This document shows positions 59,006 to 64,000 of a stretch of DNA of 64,000 nucleotides, piece after piece. Position 1 is the first letter of the stretch, and the number at the start of each line of letters is the position of its first letter. This stretch comes from Chinchilla lanigera. Lineage: Eukaryota > Chordata > Mammalia > Rodentia > Chinchillidae. Location: contig NW_004955418.1 in NCBI RefSeq assembly GCF_000276665.1, positions 4,168,338 through 4,232,337 on the forward strand, given 5' to 3'. A program made the translations under genes and the position numbers. The notes under the pieces are model-generated. The model ran no database searches. It had not been told where the DNA came from and saw only the letters and a program-made list of their open reading frames with translations.

Positions 59006-59404
59006 TGTTATGGTTGATACAGTGTGTCAACTTGGAGAATCTAGAGGTTTGGCTAAGTAACTTAGCAGGAAGCCAGAGTGCTTACTTTGTATACATCCTG
59101 AGCCTGTGGAGGAGGAGGGCATGGAGATTATGTGAGAGCTACACGCCCCTTAGGTGGGGGTAGCCCGTTTACAAAGGAAGGCAGAGAAAGAAGCTGCTTG
59201 CCGCCATTCCTCCGTTTTGCTCTGGCTGTTTGCTGTTCGGCTGCCATTCCCCCCTTTGCTCTTGTTGCTTTGCTACCTTCTGCCTTGGAGCCAGCCAAGT
59301 ATGGACTGAAACCTCCATAAACTGTAAGCTAAATAAACCTTTCCTTCCTTCATTTTGGGCGTTGGGTATTTTGTCTCAGCAAGGAGAGAAAAGTAACCAA
59401 GACA
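59006..59404 (+). mobile_element. Solo MaLR-type LTR
   Basis: TGTTATGGTTGATACAG ... AAGTAACCAAGACA, flanked by a perfect 5-bp duplication ATGAT (59001-59005 and 59405-59409), as expected for ERVL-MaLR elements. It contains CTAAATAAACC as polyadenylation signal. Rodent MaLR LTRs share the closing TTTGTCTCAGCAA...AACCAAGACA plan. Confidence 0.88.
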
Positions 59405-59409
59405 ATGAT

Positions 59410-60069
59410 ATATTATATAAGCCCTAAGTTGCTAATTTTAAGAGAAGTATATTTTCTCACATTATCAATTAAATGTGAAAACATGCTTTATTGTTCACAG
59501 TAATAAAGCCCCTATTTCAGTAATGGAAGATTATTTAGATAAAGTGTAAATACACAATCATTTCCCCTGTGTGCAAAGATGTAACAGTTTTCCCCCACAC
59601 AACATGTACAATTTACCTTCACAAAATTTGAAATATATGGGGTATTAATATAGTAAAGCAAGTGTTTTGGTTATAAATCATTTTCCAATGTTTCCATCTT
59701 ATGGGGAATTTTCCTTATAAACATTTGCTGTTTATAGTAACTTAAAATTATTTAAAATGTCAATATTTTACAAATTTATGAGCATTATATAAAGTAAATT
59801 ATTTATATTTATAATAGTTATAGAATTTAAACTTCAATTGCTTTGTAAATCTTATGTTGAAAGGAATTCCAGAGTAGTTGAAATTGGTCTAAACTTGGCA
59901 AAGCTATTTAAAATGATAGTTAGTGGATGTATATCTCTATTATGATTTACTTTCTGGCATGAGGAAACTTTGTTAGTACTTTGATATTTTACATCTCATA
60001 TAGAACCTTCCTTATTGATAAGTAGAAGGGCCAACATGTTGCAATATGTTGTTCAATTAATCTGTGTAG
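59410..60069. other. No gene seen
   Basis: Very AT-rich, unrecognised. Confidence 0.5.
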
Positions 60070-60074
60070 CTACT

Positions 60075-60426
60075 TGTCTTGGTTACTTTTTCTCTCACTG
60101 CTGAGACAAAATACCAGGGCCCAAATTTAAGGAAGGAAAGGTTTATTTAGCTTACAGTTTGTGGAGGTTTCAGTCCATACTTGGTTGGCTCCAAGGCAGA
60201 GTGGCACATGGTAGAGGGCAACAGTTCATGGTGGGGGAAACAGCAAAAGCAACAAGAGTAAAAGGGAGGAGTGGCAGCAAGCAGCCTCTTTCTCTGCCTT
60301 ACATATGCAACCTATCTGCTCCAGGGCGGGTGTAGCACTCATACCCAGGAATAAATCATAAACTCTAAAAGTCTGCCTGATGGCTGCATGAGGATGGGGG
60401 GGACCAGCCAGACACAAACCATAACA
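60075..60426 (+). mobile_element. MaLR-like LTR
   Basis: TGTCTTGGTTAC ... ACCATAACA, flanked by CTACT at 60070-60074 and 60427-60431. It includes AAATTTAAGGAAGGAAAGG and GTGGAGGTTTCAGTCC, shared with 51379-51707. It defines the ends of this repeat family in the window. Confidence 0.85.
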
Positions 60427-60431
60427 CTACT

Positions 60432-62890
60432 GTATTCGCTATGAGGTTTGACATTAATTTCTAAAGTTATAGGCACAAGTGTATTTTTAATAACAAGCTT
60501 AGAGGTGAATATACACCTGTATTTTACTATTTCCTATATACCTCTCCTCACATATTTAGGCAGCCTGATTGTACCCTAACTGCTACTGATAACACCCATT
60601 CTTTGTCATTGTCTTATTTTCTTTTTGATCATAGATCTTGAATTTTTTTTGTATTTTTTCTCATCCTTCTTATGGAAATTTTTAAAAATCTTAACCTCTT
60701 GCATTTTTTTTCCAGAAAGTTTACTATGCCTTGCTTTCCTATATTTCTGTTTCTTATGCAAATTCAAGTGTGAAACCCTAAATCAAATTTCTGGGATAAA
60801 GATTCATTTGGTGGTATGAGGTGTCGCTAGGTCCTGCTCTACCATTGGGCATGTGTTGTTTCTAGATACTCAAGGACTTTACTACATCTGCCACCTTGTG
60901 GGTCCTTGTGCTCCCTAGTCTCTGTTACCTTGAATAGTAGTCACTTTTTCATATTATGAGTTAGTGTTCACATGGAAAACAGTCTCTGCAGGGAATTATT
61001 ATGATAGCTTTCAATTACTGAGATTCTTACTGTGTCAAGAACTCTTGGCAAATGATTCTTGTGCATTCTCTTATTTGGGTAACACAAGAAAATCAATAAT
61101 ATCTGTGAACGTTGTATGTTCATTCTCCAGGGAAAATAGGGTTTTAAAAGGTGCACTGTATGGATAGTAAACCCGAGATTTTAAACATCTGTTTCAGTCA
61201 GCCTAAAAATAATGTTTAATCATTATAGTATTTTACTTCAAGATGAGTGGAAAATGTGGGCAAGGTCAAGAAAACAGTCTTTCTTAATTATGCTTTGGGT
61301 GATGTATACAGACTTTTAATTTCAAATAACACATTTCTTTAATTATTATTACACGTCAATGACTAATGTGCTTGTAGCATTTTGTCTGAAGTTAGCAAGC
61401 TATAACTCACTCCCATTATTACAAAGCAGCAGCAGATTGTCAGTGATTCAAGGAAGAAGTCCTTGGAAAGATGTGAACCATCCCAGACATCAATTGTCAG
61501 CAAAATTTTAAAATCAGTTTAAATAATTTCATTTGATATTACTGTGAAACACTTAGTGAAATCTGTATTGTCATACACTGAGTAAGATAAACTTTGTTTC
61601 CAGTTATTTCTTGCATTGTGGTAGCTTTCTCATTAAAAAAAATCCCTAATTGACTCATATTATGGAGATAATATTGCTCTGTTGCAAGTTTTGTCATATC
61701 TGATTTGTTTTGCTTCTTTTTCACACATGTATGTTTATGAGTCAGCTGACATTGACTTTTTAAAAGCTGGCATGCTTCAATTATACAGGCATACATAGAA
61801 TTGTTGTGGAGTTCCCTCACATGGGCCAATAGGCTTGAGGCTGTAGATCATGTGTTTTTGTACAGCAATAATTGATGGGCTTGTACAATCACTGCAGAGA
61901 GAGGTAAGAATAGTAGAATAAGTGAATTTGAGGTGATGAGAAGTATTTGAAGGGGATTTTTGTCTTTGATTTACTTCTTGACTAATCTCCCCAGTGAGTA
62001 ATCTTAAGTGGTTCATTTCATTTTCTTATTCCATTGTTTGAGCACCTCTTATTTACTTGTTACATATGTTCCTGAATATCAGTATTCACTCATCTCTGCT
62101 TCATTGCAAACTCTCCCTTGACTTCTCAAGTAGACTTATTCAGTCGCAGATCTTTTGTTCAATTTGTTCTCAAGATTCTCAACTCTATCTTCATCTCTCT
62201 ACAGCAAAGTACTGTAAATCCAGTCTTCTACAGTACATCTCTAGCTTCATTCTTCATCTTTTCTGATTACTTCAATCCAGGTTGATTTTGTCTTTCTCTA
62301 AATCTGTTTACTTAGATTATTTCTCATGGCCAGACAATCATATAAAAAGGATACTTAATAAATGAGCAATACCCACTTTCTAAACATAAATAGTTTATAA
62401 TCTATAAATCTTTAAACAAAGCACCTATTTCTCACCATTTCCAAATAAAGATTAGACTTACATTTTTGTACACTTTTAGAAAGATATCCTAGATGAATAT
62501 GAATAAGAGAAGAACCAGTGTAATTCACAGCTTTAATTTATTGATGTGAAATTGAAATATTAATTTCTTGACATCTCAAATAATCCAACAACCTGCTTTA
62601 TTTTAAATTTTATTTTTCTTTTCTTCAATGTGTTCTTTGCAGTTCTTGCTCTGCTTTACAAGCTGAAGTTACGCACAAATAGCCAAATAGAGTGAGACTT
62701 TGTTGGAAGAATCAAGAAAAATTTGTATTTTTCAGCTTGAGTTGTTATCAATGTAATAAGTGACCAGTGTTGACTACATAGTACCCATAGTCTATCTCAT
62801 GAGCACTCATATTGCAATAAACTTTTCCTCCAATACTTAAATACTAGTAAATTAAAAAAATATCAAATCTCTAAAACTCTACTAGTATAC
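60432..62890. other. No gene seen
   Basis: AT-rich DNA. Frames of 60-96 codons have no recognisable motif. Confidence 0.45.
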
Positions 62891-62897
62891 TTAATGT

Positions 62898-62946
62898 CTT
62901 AGTTAATTTCCTCATTGCTGAGACACAATACCTGACACCCACAATT
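62898..62946 (+). repeat. Short MaLR-like LTR fragment
   Basis: GTCTTAGTTAATTTCCTCATTG then GAGACACAATACCTGACACC, the first ~50 bp of the LTR family at 60075. Confidence 0.6.
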
Positions 62947-63014
62947 TGTGCTCATAATTTCCCAAGCCCAAAGTGCTTACTTTTATTAATGAATGCAATC
63001 TTCACAATACCCTT

Positions 63015-63440
63015 GTGATAGTTTAGCTCTAAAATGTCCCTCCAAGGTCTTATGCATCCAGAGGTGGGACTCTTGGAAAGTGACTGGACTAGTTCACTGA
63101 TAAGATCATAATTTGATAGCATTATTGAATGGTAATGGAAACCATAGTTGGGGCTGAAAGCAGTGGGTCATAGGGCATTAGCTTGGGGACTGTACCTTGT
63201 CTTTGACCCCTTCCTCTTTGACTCCTTTCTCTTCATTTTGCTTCCTGGAAACCATGAGGTGGCAGGGCCTCACCCAACCTGGCCTCCATACCCTTCTGCC
63301 ATGACCTTACCACAGTCCTAAAAGCAATGGAGCCAGCTGATCAGAGACTAAACCCTCTGAAACTATGAGCCCAAAACAAATCTTTTCTTTTGTGAGTTGT
63401 TTTTCCTCATCTATTTGGCCATAGTGACAAATCTCAATAA
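63015..63440 (+). mobile_element. MaLR LTR (MST/MLT1-like)
   Basis: Begins TGTGATAGTTTAGCTCTAAA and includes AAAAGCAATGGAGCCAGCTG, CCCTCTGAAACTATGAGCC, CAAAACAAATCTTTTC (polyadenylation region) and TATTTGGCCATAGTGACAA. This order is characteristic of mammalian MaLR LTRs. No clean target duplication was identified. Confidence 0.75.
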
Positions 63441-64000
63441 TACCAGTGCTCTGATCCACATGTTGTTATACCCATTTTAAACATGAGAATACCGAGGCAG
63501 AGAGTTGGCAAGTTTTTGCCTAAGAACAGACAGCTAGTAATAATGGTAAAGGTGGGATTCAAAATCAAATAGTTTAGTAAAGGGATTCAGTAACTTCAAT
63601 AACTATAGCAGAACTTAGAAGAAGTAAGATCATTTCCTTAATAATTATTGTTTTCTAATTTTATTGCATTAGTACGTGTCATAATCTTTACCTCTTATTA
63701 TTAGTTCAGCCTTTGTCTTATTAAGGGAAAGTTGAAGCCAAACATTTATACAAGATTAAATCAAGTTGGATTGCTCAATTGCTTAAAGATATATTTTGGG
63801 AGATAAAGCTATATTTGTTTAAAATTAGATGGAGTGAAACAGAAGGAAATAAATAATTGTTTATAAGACTTCTATGTTATCATGGACAAATAAGAGAATT
63901 TCTAAGACCATGAGAGGTAGGCTGCATTTTACAGCCTGTTTATGAAATTTTTTGTTGAAGTTACTTAGTTTTCATATTCCTCTTACAAATCAGTTATGAG
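63441..64000. other. No gene seen
   Basis: AT-rich sequence to the window end. Confidence 0.5.

Overview
This window reads as nuclear DNA from a rodent outside the mouse/rat lineage, with no recognisable host protein-coding gene or structural RNA gene. The evidence is the repeat content. There are many short tRNA-derived SINEs of the ID type (intact A and B boxes, A-rich tails, long perfect target-site duplications), 7SL-derived B1-like SINEs, and one B1+ID fused element. There are also LINE-1 fragments of rodent type, MaLR-type LTRs and three groups of endogenous retroviruses (ERVs). The species cannot be named from sequence alone. Two assembly gaps (19325-19424 and 36418-36942) sit in low-complexity sequence.

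Layout. 1-340: an LTR on the minus strand. 560-2160: SINEs and an old interspersed repeat. 3069-10449: a nearly full-length minus-strand class II (betaretrovirus-like) provirus with two LTRs, a 6-bp target-site duplication, a tRNA-Lys3-type primer binding site, gag, pro, pol and env in the normal order, and a polypurine tract. It is dead: in-frame stops interrupt gag, pol and env, and single-base shifts interrupt pol and env. 10.45-20.0 kb: unique-looking AT-rich DNA with scattered SINEs. 20.39-32.56 kb: a plus-strand class I (gammaretrovirus-like) provirus with a Gln-like primer site, decayed gag and protease, almost no pol, and env fragments. It is split by a second minus-strand class II provirus (25.57-31.37 kb) that keeps RNase H and integrase. 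32.6-48.1 kb: mostly unrecognised AT-rich DNA, one gap, microsatellites and MaLR-like repeats. 48.1-58.6 kb: LINE-1 territory. This holds a 5'-inverted (twin-primed) copy, a 3'-end fragment, and a long plus-strand copy with tandem 5' repeats that meets a minus-strand copy tail to tail at about 56.47 kb. 59.0-64.0 kb: MaLR-type LTRs, two with clean 5-bp duplications, and unassigned AT-rich DNA.

How the parts work together. In provirus 1 the reading frames follow the betaretroviral plan: pro is in the -1 frame relative to gag, and the start of pol is in the -1 frame relative to pro. A splice donor lies between the primer site and the gag start. The Env leader carries a short arginine-rich block, as in Rec/Rem-type leaders. 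The main points worth a second look are a polypurine-tract look-alike inside integrase, the absence of room for a dUTPase, the nested-provirus stratigraphy, and a 170-bp env-like segment repeated just upstream of the class I 5' LTR.

All calls are from reading the sequence by eye. Family names are by motif and organisation, not by database search.
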